From Adineta ricciae (Eukaryota > Rotifera > Eurotatoria > Adinetida > Adinetidae): DNA of 64,000 bases. The notes below the pieces were generated by a model. It saw only the letters and a program-made list of their open reading frames with translations, did not search any database and had not been told where the DNA came from. The translations under genes were made by a program, and so were the position numbers. Numbering within the stretch: the stretch's first letter is position 1; the number at the start of each line of letters is the position of its first letter. Shown in pieces: positions 1-12,167 of this stretch. The stretch lies in NCBI GenBank assembly GCA_905250025.1, contig CAJNOJ010000080.1:62001-126000 (forward strand), written 5' to 3'.

Positions 1-127
1 AATACAATAAAAGAATATATATATAACATCATCAGAACAGAATGAAAACCGATTGGAGAAAAAAAAACAAAATAGCACATTTATCAATTTTTCTGATTTC
101 ACTGTACACAAAGATGCATTACCTTCC

Positions 128-1765
128 TTAATGGACAAGCCTTGCTCGCAATGTATCGATATCTTTTCTTAATTGTTCGTTTTCATCCAATAATTGCTCG
201 TAATGATCGTGTTTCGCTTGTTTTTGTTTTAATTCACGAATATCCTTTTCAATTGCTAAAATTCGCTCCACAATTGTCAGATGCTCCTGATAAAGATTCA
301 TTGACTGTTCATTCGTTACACGCGGTTCACTTGGAAGATATCTTTCCGAAAGATTATACTCGTTTATCCATTGATTATGAAGTTCACTTATAGTTTCTTC
401 TGAATATTCTTCTTTCTTTTTCGGTAGTGTATTCAGTATCAACCAAAGGATCTTCTTTATAAGTAATAATGTTGGACGTTCATTCGGATCCGAATGCCAT
501 GCGCGATACAACAGAGCGATGAACAATTCGGGACAATGATTTAGTTTCGGTGGGCGAAGTTTCTCTTGAACAATGGATATGAGAAACGCTATGTGGAAAA
601 AGTTGCAAATATTTTTGGACGAAAGAATATGTGATTGATCGAAACATACCTTTGCCTTGGTTGCCATATGGTAATAATTGTTTGGATAACAATTGCCAGA
701 AAACAATTGCCCACGAATAAGTATCACATTGCTCAGCATATTGATTATAAGCAAATACTTCAGGTGCCATCGTTACTAAATAGAGATTCCTGTTTATTAT
801 TTATCTTTCATTCGATTGGCATTCTCGACAATGTACTCGTGGCTTTCGTTATTTGACTTCCACTATAGCGGAGATAAGATACGAATCAAAAATCAGATGG
901 GAACCTATGTACAATACCGATGGAAAGGGATTTCCAGAAAACAAATATTCCAAAGTAAAGTATGTGATGTAACTATTTGCTATCTCTTTCACTGTCGAAT
1001 CAGAGTATCTCGAGAGTAGACATATACATACTTGGTGTTCCAACATTATCTGTCATCCAACTTTTTCCCAGTTGGGTAGCGGTACCATAGTCTGTAAGGA
1101 CAAGTGTTTGATAGTTATCTTTCAAGAGAATATTTTGCATTTTAACATCGCGATGAACTAGAAAGTATTCAAATTTGGTTTATAAAATAATTTGCAGAGA
1201 ACGATTCGACTTACTAATCTTTTTTGAATGCAAGAAGCTCAATGCATCTGCTAGTTGGTAGCCCCAATTCAGCGCATCAACTAACGTGTAATTAGAATGT
1301 TTTTCGCGAACAAAAACATCCAATGATCCATTGCTGCAATAATCAATCACAATGCCAAATGTTCGTAGATTAATGAAATTCAAATGTTGAATATTTCGAT
1401 GATATTCCGCTATGTCCGTTAGTTTAATTCCTTCATCGAGAATACTATTTCGTTGTTCACGGGTTGTCTGTCGTGCTCGTTTATGTGCATATAATTTCTT
1501 CTGATACCGTATCAATTCGACGATGCCGAACACTCCATAACCTAACGAACGAAGTGATTCAACTTCAGTTGTTGCTGGTATGAATGGAATCTGCCGTTCG
1601 ACTAATAATTTGCGCAATTTTTCTCGAAGAGCAACACCACTTTCTATTGAAAAACAAATGGCGAAATTTTCATATGATTAGTTGAATCAAGTGAGCATAT
1701 CACGAACCTTTCTGCGCTTTTTGTAGTACCTCACTGATAATCTGTTCTTTGTTTGCGACTTCCAT
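128..1765 (-). CDS. TAK1-like (MAP3K7-like) protein kinase, copy 1
   Basis: Five exons: 1708..1765, 1215..1643, 1032..1157, 650..775, 128..588; all phases agree, giving 399 aa. It is a predicted serine/threonine kinase of the TAK1 branch, which relays stress and innate signals to MAPK and NF-kB pathways. Visible kinase motifs: glycine loop GYGVFG, the AHK lysine, HRDVKMQN catalytic loop, activation segment ending MAPEVF, and a C-lobe with RPPKLNHCPELF and WHSDPNERPT as in TAK1. The DFG motif reads DYG. The last ~50 residues look like a coiled coil, and their LLDENEQL stretch resembles the TAB2/3-binding coil at the TAK1 C-terminus. The start at 1765 opens a short first exon whose layout matches the neighbouring copy. 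Intron 776..1031 (256 bp) is long for this locus. Family assignment is firm at kinase level and good for TAK1; the role is inferred. Confidence 0.85.
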
Positions 1766-2182
1766 CAAATCGAATTCTCAAAAAAGTAAAGCGGGATATT
1801 TTTCAATGTTCTTCGTGATGGGAAAAAGACAAATAAAATAAGTAAGCAAACGCAAACATATGTTTTTCGACAGAATAACCAATAGAGGGATTCTTTACTG
1901 ATGTGAGTCATTTATTTATTTTTAATCAGAATAGATGGCGCGCGCTATCAGAGGCGGAGTTCGATGATGAAAGTACATATGACTTTCATTCGAATGGGTT
2001 TGTTTCTCTAAAAAAAGGATAGAAGTTCTTTAGATAATCATCCAATATATATATATGATGTTACTAGATTGTTTTTTATTATAAGATTTAAATACTAAAG
2101 GATTGTTCATAGACTGGTTCACTGTTCTACAAAGATAAAACTAAAACAACAATATCAAATATCAGTATTTCCACATCAACTT
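1766..2182. other. Spacer between the tandem kinase genes
   Basis: 417 bp between the start codon of copy 1 and the stop codon of copy 2. It must carry the promoter of copy 1 and the 3' end of copy 2. I see no open frame or repeat worth calling. Confidence 0.6.
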
Positions 2183-3592
2183 TCACTTTGGGTTGTGAAA
2201 ATTCTCGTTTTCGATTAATATTTGATCAGATTTTGTTGTTCTCTCTTTCTGATGTTGATTCGATTGTTGTTGCACATCAGAGAGATTCTGTTCTGTATCT
2301 GTCATATCATCTGTTTTCTGCGAACAACTTTGATTCACAACGTTTTCAGTATTCAAACTTGATTCAGTCGCTGAAGGTCTTTCCAGCTCCATCCAAATGT
2401 TTTCACATTGTTCGACATTTGTGGGAGTTATATTTTCTGCGTATGTTGCTTCAGCTTTCGATAAAATGGTGCTTGTGAGAAGAAGAACTCGTTTTACGAA
2501 CGATAACGTTGGACGTTCATTGGGATCCGAATGCCAGCAACGATACATTAGTGCCTCGAGTAAAGTTGGACAATTGCGTAGTTTAGGTGGACGGAAATTT
2601 GTAGTGCTTATCTTTATCAATAAATCTTCAATAGATAGAAAATGTTTAGTTTGAACGTTACAGAAAAAGAATAAACATACTAAATGCAGGTAGTTTCAAA
2701 TCTTCGTACGGGTTACATTGCTTCGATAGAAGTTGCGAAAAAACAATAGCCCATGAGTAGATATCACATTTTTCTGTATATTTCGTAACACTGAATACTT
2801 CTGGTGCCATCGTAACTAAATACAACAAGAATATTTTCGATGATTTCGTCATAATTGCTCGATTCAGAGCACATCATGACATACTTGGCGTTCCCACTTC
2901 ATTTGTCAACAAACTTCTCCCTAGTTCGCTTGCTGATCCATAATCAGTGAGCACAATTGTTTTGTAGTTGTCTTTCAAAAGAATATTTTGCAATTTTACA
3001 TCTCGATGCACTATACATCAAACAAATCGATACATTTCAATTGTTTGACAAACCCTGATCTTACTTATGTTTTTTGAGTGTATAAAAGTCAATGCATCTG
3101 CCAACTGATAACTCCACTTCAGTACATCGATAAATGTATAGCTAGTATCATCATCGATTACATAAATGTCAAGTGAACCACATTCACAATAATCCATGAG
3201 AAAACCGAATTTACTCAAATTGATGAAATATAATCGTTGAACATTGGGATGATGTTCTTTGATATCAGTTAGTCTGATTGCTTCTCCAAGAATGTTATCT
3301 TTGTGTTTGGGCGAATTGTAAACCGGAAGTTTATGAGCATACTGCTTTTTTTTATATGTAACGAGTTCAACTTTACCAAACGTACCTCTGCCAATAATTT
3401 CGCTTATTTTTAAGTGATCATTGGATATAAAATATGGAATTTGCCGTTCGATCAATAGTTTTGCCAATTTGTCTCGAGTATCATTGTATCTTCCTAAAAG
3501 AAAATGGTCATTTCAGGTTAGCATTGATGTGATTTATACGAACCGTCCTGAAGTATCGCATGGATAGCTGCCTCTCCCATAGAATTACTCAT
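2183..3592 (-). CDS. TAK1-like (MAP3K7-like) protein kinase, copy 2
   Basis: Five exons: 3544..3592, 3065..3493, 2885..3010, 2681..2815, 2183..2625; 393 aa, all phases agree. It is a tandem paralogue of the upstream kinase: exon 2 is 429 bp and exon 3 is 126 bp in both, with the same splice phases. Motifs: glycine loop GRGTFG, AHK lysine, HRDVKLQN, DYG in place of DFG, then ITMAPEVF and RPPKLRNCPTL. The C-terminal tail after the kinase domain is polar (many S, T, Q, N, E) and lacks the leucine-rich coil of copy 1, so TAB2/3-type binding may be lost. The acceptor of the last exon is the least certain join, because this stretch is two residues longer than in copy 1. Role inferred from family. 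Confidence 0.84.
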
Positions 3593-3987
3593 AATGTGTC
3601 GACCTTTCAAAATAGAAATAGGAACGGGAAAAACTCGAAAATTTCCCACCAATGGCACAAACTACGGTTGTGATAGATGTCGTACTGACTCCACCCTCGT
3701 CCCGTATTGTCAAAAGCACTTCGGATTTCCATTAATCTTGATCGATTGTGTCAAACAAATCAAAACGGAATCGATCTACGATGAACAGCTCAAATCAAAA
3801 TGAAACCAAGCATAGTGTCACGTCTGTCATCAATATACTCAGTCATTTACAAACGAAAATCTGAAAGAAGGTTGCTCGTATAACAAATTCAATTCATATT
3901 CATAGTACATACAAAAGTTTTTCAATCATCCTCCGAAAAAAAGAGATCGTAAATAACAACAAGAAGGAGAAAAAAGTGAAAGACAAG
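3593..3987. other. Spacer, kinase 5' end to POLDIP2 3' end
   Basis: 395 bp between the kinase start and the POLDIP2 stop. A short plus-strand open frame (3594..3803) has no recognisable product and lies in the presumed promoter, so I do not call it. Confidence 0.5.
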
Positions 3988-6900
3988 TTATAATGATGAT
4001 TTTTCACCGAACATTGAATCACTTTTACATTCTAAATTAAAAGGTGGGATTCGAACTTCGATAAACGTACCATCATCTCTTTCCATTTTGAAAGTTCTAT
4101 CCAATGCGAAGAAAAACGAAATTTGACATGGTTTTTTTTGTTGATATTCAACTTCAACCTACCCCCACATATGGCCACTCCTCGCTGATAGAGAAACATG
4201 TGATGAATATTGAAATGCAGGATATTCTCTTGACAATCTCGGTTCTTCTCCAACGACACCTTTACCACGTACGGTTTCCAATGTTCCTGATAAACTGAAT
4301 ATTCGCCAATGACGTTCACGTAGTGTAACAACTTCATCTGGATTTAAATTTTCAATTCGAATGGAATATCGCCACCAATGCACTTTACTCCCTTGCACTG
4401 TACGAGCACCGCTGAAATTAATTTAAAAAAAAACAATATGGAGAGATGTATATATACAGTGGAAATGTTTAGAATGGACTGTACATGTAGAATGGAATGA
4501 CAGTAACTCGAATTTGATGCGTGACGTCCTTGGATACATCAGATAGTTCTAACCAATGATGATGTCGTTCTTGCCATGACTTCAAATGTTCTCGAGGAAG
4601 AAAATTTGGAGCTAAATCAGATGCGTACTCATAATTGAATAAATATTCAGCTAATTCAATCAATCTTACTGGCTTCTGAGTCATAAATAAGAAACTTATG
4701 AAATAATTCGTGTTCAATTGGTGTTCGTTCTGTACTCTAAACAATAATGATCATCAAAGATCCTTCAAATCCGGATACAAAGCAGATTCTTTTACTGTAT
4801 AAGGAATCAGATCCTCATGTGCCACATAATCGAGACCCTGGATAGCATAGAGATTTCGATCTTGCTCCTGATTACCTAAAAATGTCACAGCTTCTAAATG
4901 AAATTAATCATCAACTTCTCCGAATAGAATTTTCTGAGAAAATCCACCTGTTTGAGCTCGTATGAATGGCATATCACGCGAGTCGATTAAAACTTGATAA
5001 TACATCGTTGGTTGAGTCCGTATTTCATGAACATCCAATTGTGATGATGGTACTTTGGATCGACCATCGTAACGATCGAAAACTCTGGCCAACCAAGAGA
5101 ACAGAATTATTCCTCGGTACCCAAATACCCGATGCAGAAATAACTAGAGCATGAATAAGAAAACTAGAATCATTGTGACTAGATAAACACGCACGAGTTG
5201 ATCTTTTCATTTGGCAATTTACGGTTGATTTATTTTGATAAAATCCTTCATTCATCTTGGCGATTGTTGACTGCTGTCGTTCAGTGAAAACAGTCAAAGG
5301 AGAAAGGGAAGATTTTCTGTTCATCATCATCATCATTATTACTAATAGAAAGCTATTTTGGACGGATCTCGCTTTATTTTGATGCAATTCATTTCTTTCG
5401 TATAAATAAATACATTTATTTATATACGCCGATGGGGAATTGCCGTTAATCGCCTTTAGAAAATTACAATCGAATTAGCGTCATACGTTTTGTTTTGCTT
5501 CTTTGCGTAGAGAATTTCGAAAGACGTCATGAGCATTCAGTGAACGAGCATAACGAGCAGTGAATAGGCTCAAATCGATAATTGCTTGGCGAATAAATGT
5601 ATGCGTATGTGCGTTGAATACGATTGAAGACAAAAAGACGGAGAGAGAATTATTCGATTTGTCAGAATGTATGTAGCATAGAAAACCAGAACCGGTAGTA
5701 ATGGCGGTGGAAAAAAAAAGAAGAAGGAAAACACCATCAGCAGGGCTTGTCAACAGGAAGTCTCCGTTTTTCATTCTTCATCCCTCGTTCGCTACTTATT
5801 CTCCGTTCGCTTGAGCGCGGAACACGACTTCATCTCTATTCTTCACATAGATTGTTCATCTGTTCAGCATTCAACTAACCTAAAGCAGCAGTTCTATGCC
5901 CTCCCTTTGTTTCTCCTGAACTCTTTCCTATCTAGACAGATAAAATTCAACCGTTCAACTGTGCGGCAACTACGTTACATATTAGTAGAAATGGAATTGT
6001 CAACTGACATCATCGATTACGCTTGAAAATCACACCGGAAGAGGTAAGATGTCATCTTCGGTAGTTTCTTAACAACTTCTATCTCGTTCATCTAACATAA
6101 AACCATATGATTACAAATTCGTTAGAGAATCAAAGAATCCCACGTTTTTCTTCTTCTCGTCAATGATGATATCGTCAGACGAGATGCTTATTTCCCTTGT
6201 ATATTTATTTGCCTTAGTTCTTTCGCTTGCCAATAATGATCGTCATCATATTGACTTCACGCTTCATCTGTTGCTATTCACTGTTTAGTAATGCATTTCT
6301 CCATGGGATTTGCGTTGCCGAGCGCGGACTGATACAAAAATAACAATGAACGTTTTCTTTCGTTTCTCTTGTCGATCATTTCGTACTGAAAAGAGACATA
6401 CACAGAAAAGCCCTCATATCATTTCAAGAGACAGTAAGAGAAAGAGAGAGAGATAGAAAAACGCAATCCACAGTTATTTGTCATTTCCATATAGAATAAT
6501 GTGAATCTATCTCATTGACGTTCTTAACGCTTATTTCTTCTTCTTTTCTTTTTGTATATGAAAGAGAAATAGGCAAGAATTAATGACATGACATTTGACG
6601 TCGAAAAAAAAACACTAGAAAAGAATATTTTTGACAAACGATTGTCCGTATGTTTTTCATGATTGATGTATGTATACACATCCAGGATTGTTGTCAACAG
6701 GTAACATAGAACGAAAAGAAAAAAAAACACAGCATCTAATAGAAATCTGAAGAAACGAACGAACAAGCATAGCATTACCCATTGGCAACTCACGTGCTTT
6801 CTGTTCCCTCCTCTCTTCATAATGTATCGAAGTTTATTTTGTAGGTATATTAAATGACTCTTGATGTTAAAAATTTAGTTTTAGATTGCGCAGAAGAATA

Positions 6901-8669
6901 ATAAATCAGATATGACCCGTCCAATATCATTAACAACGAAAGATCAACAAAATCTCAGTAGTAGCAATCAACAGTGCACATTTAAGGTAAGATTTCTGGT
7001 AGAAAAGACGATCAGATCGAACGAATCATCGTGTATATGTTGTTTTTTTTTCTCTTAGATAATGTTACTTGGCGATAGTGGCGTTGGTAAAACATGTTTA
7101 TTAGTGCGTTTTAAAGATGACACATTTCTCTCGGGGAGCTTCATCGCTACGGTTGGCATCGATTTCCGAAATAAAAACATTGTGATTAATGATAAATATG
7201 TGAAACTTCAAATCTATGATACCGTATGTATTACGCATGTGAAAAAACAAACAAATAGAGAAGAAAAAGATTCTCGTTTGGTGATTATTTGTTCGATTTG
7301 TCTAGTTGAGCAAGTGAAAGGAAAATCTAATCAGATCTTTCCTATGAATATTTATTCATCTTGAGTTAAATTAAGAACGGAAATGGGAAAATGTGATTTC
7401 TTCTTCTCCTCCTCGACTGAGAACAAAGACGAGTGCGAAGAGGAGAGCAAATAGTCTCGGAAATGTTCGAGTGTATTAGAAACTCATCAATACATATAAT
7501 GCCGTCTCTTGATAGGGGAAACAAATCAATATTTGATTGAACTGTCAAAGATAAAGGTGATTATTGAAAGAAGTTCAAAAAGTAATTGTTTCCTCGAATA
7601 TAAATCTGTCTAATTAAGAATTAATTGGACGAAAGAAAAGTTAAGCTTCGAGTTTTGTCTCTAATCTGCCTTCTACGCACAAAGATCACGGAAGATTTTC
7701 CTTTCTAGAAAGAGCAAATCCTTTAGATTTAATTCTCTTCTAGGCTGGTCAAGAGCGTTTTCGTTCGGTAACTCATTCATATTATCGTGATGCAAATGCT
7801 CTTCTTCTTCTCTACGATGTCTCGTCAATTCTCAGTTTCAATCATGTGCGCGATTGGCTAGGTGAAATCAAAGAATATGCCCAGACAAATGTTATTATCA
7901 TGTTAATCGCCAATAAAGTTGACAAGACAACGGAACGCGTTGTAACACGTGAAATGGGTGAGAAACTAGCAGCTGAATATGAAGTCTCATACATAGAAAC
8001 ATCGGCAAAAACCGGCCTGAACGTGGAATTCTCGTTCAAAGCAGTGGGCCAAGCGTTACTCGAACAGATGAACTCGACGACAACTAATGGGCAAACAGCC
8101 TCAAAGACGTTAAATGAACTTGTTCAACTAAATGATCGAACACCTAAACATGGTTTCTGTTGTTCATATTCATAGTATGATTGTTTTTCTGTGTAATAGT
8201 TCATTGAATTTTTAATGATAATTCGTATAGTATTGTTGGAATACTGTTCATCTCACGCAAGAAATGCAACTTCTTACAAGTGTATTCTAATTATAGAGAT
8301 ATAAACATATTCTTCTATCTAATACTGTATTCTTGACATTTATCCATCATCAGATAACATACCTGGCCTGTCTCATAATTTCCTTCTTGTTTGACAGTTG
8401 TGAAAAGGCCAACTTCACGTAGTCTATAACAAAAGAAACATACATAAGTTTGTAACGATTCAATGTCAGTCAACTTCTTTTTCTTCTCTCTCGTGAATGA
8501 CAAGAAGAAGGAACGGCACATAGTCGATTCACGTGAAACGAACTGCTTAGTTACAAGTGAAAAAGTGAAGATCTTACTTAGCTGTTGTATTTGAGGATAT
8601 ACATCGGAGCGGAAGATTTTTAATCAAAGTTGGAAGAAAATGGTGCTTGTATTTCCTGAAAAATATCAT
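3988..8669 (-). CDS. POLDIP2: Polymerase delta-interacting protein 2 (PDIP38)
   Basis: Eight exons: 8578..8669, 8363..8423, 4948..5143, 4796..4893, 4670..4736, 4485..4611, 4163..4411, 3988..4096; 332 aa, phases consistent (human protein 368 aa). It is a mitochondrial and nuclear protein with a YccV/HspQ-like domain (about residues 45-180, including VFGYRG and [12 protein letters not shown]) followed by an ApaG/DUF525 domain (about 205-325, including [13 protein letters not shown] and [10 protein letters not shown]). The first ~30 residues are basic with no acidic residue, as in a mitochondrial presequence. The ETGQ/LFLH junction across intron 2 matches the family protein, so the 3,219-bp intron (5144..8362) is real. 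That intron contains a complete Rab gene on the other strand. The ApaG domain is near-identical to animal orthologues, so identity is secure. Confidence 0.95.
5144..6911. other. Proximal part of POLDIP2 intron 2 and upstream region of the nested Rab gene
   Basis: Host-intron DNA, on the plus strand the presumed promoter and 5' leader of the Rab gene. It is AT-rich with short T- and GA-rich runs. I find no coding exon of either gene here. A GAG/GTAAGA splice-donor-like site near 6040 could end a noncoding Rab leader exon, but this is a guess. Confidence 0.4.
6912..8175 (+). CDS. Rab26/Rab37-type small GTPase, nested in a POLDIP2 intron
   Basis: Three exons: 6912..6986, 7059..7223, 7744..8175; 223 aa. 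It is a small GTPase of vesicle traffic; Rab26 and Rab37 act on secretory granules. Motifs: P-loop GDSGVGKT, effector-loop region with TVGIDFRNK, switch [19 protein letters not shown] and [22 protein letters not shown] is typical of the Rab26/37 group. The C-terminus ends in GFCCSYS, a twin-cysteine prenylation site. The usual tryptophan before DTAGQE is tyrosine (IYDTAGQE). The start at 6912 opens a 25-residue polar N-terminal tail, normal for this group. Intron 2 (7224..7743, 520 bp) is long for the locus. The gene lies wholly inside POLDIP2 intron 2, on the opposite strand. Confidence 0.93.
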
Positions 8670-8792
8670 CACATCTAGAATGAGATGAACGCGAAGTTAT
8701 CGGATTTTATTGGATATGTATATAGCAGAGGAACAGATGGTTAAAACAAACAAACAAAAATATTCAAGAGATAATTAGCGAAAGCAAACGGG

Positions 8793-11700
8793 TTATGATA
8801 ATCTTTGTACGATATTGATCGGATCGGTAATTAATCGAGAGATTTGTTCAGATTTGGCGAGATATGGTCGAAGTTCGTTGACTTTGGTTGTTTGATTATT
8901 AACAAAATAATTTAAAACGTTCGATTTGATCATCTGTTCAATCGTTTCATATTGCGGTTCAGGATCGAAACCATCCAATTTAAGAATTTCCTTGATGATT
9001 AATAACATTGTGTCTTCCGAGTCCCTAAAAGTGTATTCGATAACAACGAGTGATGTTTTGCTTTTCTGCTTACCAATAAGAAACATGACTTGTAAAAGCA
9101 AATATATAATCGTTGAGAGCTTCAATGGGTCGATGTTGAAGAACGTAATCGATACGTCGGCCTTGATTTAACTTTCCAATGGGACGATTATCCCATTCGT
9201 CGATATGAGTTTCTAAGAATATCCACAGTGATTAATTGGATTCAATCAGTTTCGATTTACCTTCGTCGTCATTCGCATGTTCAAGTTCTAATTCGGTTTC
9301 TGTGGTTGTTGTTGTCGTTCTTGTAGTCGCAGTCGTTGTCGCTGTTGGATCTAGAGCAGTTGCAGGCGAGGCAGTTGCTGACGCTGGACTTCTGAAAAAT
9401 GACAACTTTTCTCAAATGAAATTCTGTCATTTCATAATGTACCGATAAGATTGAACAAAATCAGTAATCGATATCATCGTATTCTTAAATGAATCGAGCA
9501 TCTTCTGCTTCAAATCCGTTGCTTTCGATAATCCATCAATCAGTTCCAAATGAAGTCGTTTTCTTCCTTTGTGATGTGGCAATAATACTGGTGAGACAAT
9601 CCATTTTGGATCAATCAATGGTTCAAGTCTATATGCAACGGGATCGTACTGGCAAGTAGAAGAGAAGATTAAAACTATCGATAATATCGAGATTAATACA
9701 TACGGGATGAAATATATTCAGTAAACCTTTACATGTTGGTAGAGCATAGTCCGATGCTAATGATGTCACACCTCGTACGGTTAAAAACATGGCAATTGGA
9801 GATCCTGAGAAATAAAATTGAATGATAAATGAATGTTTTGCGAGTTCAAAGTTACCCAATGCGAAAAAGTAAGCCACTGGAAATGTCAGTTTTTCGTATT
9901 GAATCGATATTTGACCAGTACCCGACACACAAACGTTCTTCGTTGCATTACTGAATGAGATCAAAACGTAAAAATGAATAGTTTGACAGAATATAGGGAC
10001 TGATCTAACTTACGTATTTTCTACAAAAAAATCAATTTGATTGTAAAGAAAATCAAATAAAAAAAGTGAAGTGAATTTTATTCCAAATTACCCGCTTCGT
10101 TAAGAATCGCTTCTTCTTGTGTTGCAGGTGTTTGATTGACTAAAATATCGTACAATATAACTGTGCCTAGAATGATCAAAACCAGCGTGTTTATCATGGA
10201 TGATTCAATTCCAAGAAATGTCTACCAAGACTATGTCCAATTACTGAGACTTGGCCATGAAACGATGGATTTCGTTGTAAAAATATCTCATACAACCGAT
10301 TCATTTCACTAATGCATCGCGAAATGATTTTCTACAGATACAAAGTTTTGTTTAAACTCAACAATGCCAATTCTCGTACTTGACAATAAACAGGACTTGT
10401 GTAAAACAATATATCTGATAGAGTTGTATTAATAAATGTCCGAAGTTTAGCTACACTTGGCAATGTTAATGATAGTAAATGACCATCAACACCGGTAGCC
10501 TAAAACATACAAAACAAATGCTTTTGTCTATGCGAAACACACTTTGACCAGCACTTACGTCCATGTGTAAATCACCGTGCCAGTAAACTGGTAAGAATTC
10601 CTAGAAAAATCACAAGAAAACACTTCGAATCTGATTCACATGTAAGGATCTTTTCGGTTGAAAGAATGGAATACATACGACACGATGGATTTCTCCATTT
10701 TCGACATAAGTTTTAAAATGACTTTGTAAAATCGTTCGACTCGTTTCACGAAAATCTTCGACACATTCGATTAGCGGTCGAAATTTCGTATCACATGCCT
10801 CACCGATACCGTGTACAACAAAACAGACATGCTGAACAGGATCTTTATCACCAAATTTTATTTCGTCGAAGAACATCTCCGGTAAACCACGTTTCACTGT
10901 TCTTGTTTCGTACTAAATTCAAAGTTTCACTAAACAATTCTGTTTTTAATCTCAAGAACATACGGTAAAATTCGCCCATGGAGTGATTTCTCCTTCGATT
11001 GCTTGTATTGTCATGAGGAGAGGACTATGAAAGATAAGAATTTCTTTGCCACTGTTCATTTCATGTTTAGTATGCCATGATTGCTTTCGACACGTTTCTT
11101 CATAGAGATTCTAGACAATAGTTGACTGAAAATTTTGAATTTCTCAAGAATAATTTTGTTTACCTCGAGTGTTTCATTCATTTTCTCATCAAATGGAATA
11201 AATCGACTTTCTTGTTCTGGTAAGTAGAACCATTTCGAACGTCGAATTGCGTTCGGTTCATCTGTCCAATACACCGGTGTACGTATTCGCTCGACAAGAT
11301 TCACATCATAACGATTCCCATTTGTCGCAATCACCTCTCGATCTAATTTCATTACTTTTATTTCAAATGACATTCTTCTAGACATCATCTTACTTTGCGC
11401 ATATGCTTCATCAAGATGTTGTACGTCAATCAATGAAAAAGGTATCCATGTGACACGGTCTTGAACTTTCTTCGAGTAAAACCAGTATGGCTGTATGGGC
11501 GAATAATCATGCCGTTCAGATTCAGAACTCATCGGTACCTATATTCAGAAAAAGTGTGATCAACGTATGAAGAGACAGGTGATGATCTAACTGTTGTCGA
11601 TGTATTATTCGTGACGCTAAAATCAGCTACTGTTAGTGCAACATCATTCTCAACGATCGGTATGACTACCATCGGATTCGCTTGACTAGAGCTGGACGGT

Positions 11701-11833
11701 TGAAGAGGAAGACGATGCTGAAAAGAAGCATCGAATGCGAAAATTGTCAATCGATCTAATTATGACTCACAAGAGCGTTCAAACTGGAAGATGATTCATT
11801 TATTGACGATTTAGTCTTTTCATTAGAATTCAT
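8793..11833 (-). CDS. DDHD2-like intracellular phospholipase, SAM domain absent
   Basis: Sixteen exons, all in phase: 11771..11833, 11592..11717, 11164..11538, 10964..11110, 10679..10912, 10559..10600, 10380..10499, 10226..10331, 10092..10166, 10014..10020, 9856..9950, 9704..9804, 9443..9648, 9261..9391, 9074..9212, 8793..9024; 732 aa. It is a PLA1/triacylglycerol lipase of the iPLA1 family, acting on ER and Golgi membranes. A WWE-like domain (about residues 70-190, PYWFYSK) precedes the lipase core with FVVHGIGE and the GHSLG nucleophile motif. The DDHD domain follows ([60 protein letters not shown]). Wording such as FLTVRG favours DDHD2 over DDHD1, yet the SAM domain of DDHD2 is missing; a 7-nt microexon sits at that place. 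A T/A-rich linker lies before GRRIDYVLQ. Confidence 0.92.
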
Positions 11834-12167
11834 TATCTAAAAAACATTTTCAAATGGTTCATTCGATTTCTAGACATCTTCCTTCTTACAGATCAGACTG
11901 ATCTCTATTTTCTCTTTGTACATTAGGTTTCATTCTTTCGTGTGATATTCAAAATACCAAGAGTTTATAGAATAAGATATCATATTACCGATTATAATAA
12001 ACCATTATGGAAAGATGTAAAAAAATCAAACAGATCAATGGAAAGAAATTCTTAAAAAATAAAAACAAACAACAAAATCATATACACCAAAGTTATTGAT
12101 ACGAGCTGCTTTTGTCTTTTTCGTTTTCAAAGACTAAGATTAAAAAAAAAAGAACGAAGAATGCTGT
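11834..12167. other. Spacer, DDHD2-like 5' end to DCTN3 3' end
   Basis: 334 bp, AT-rich; promoter of the lipase gene and 3' end of the dynactin gene. Nothing else seen. Confidence 0.5.

Noticed and set aside
4032-4337. Long open frame across the last POLDIP2 intron
   Set aside because: It reads the ApaG exon out of frame and through the intron. Splicing restores a protein that matches the family to its C-terminus.
5481-6820. Minus-strand open frames within the large POLDIP2 intron
   Set aside because: They do not resemble POLDIP2, and the exon junction across the intron is complete without them.
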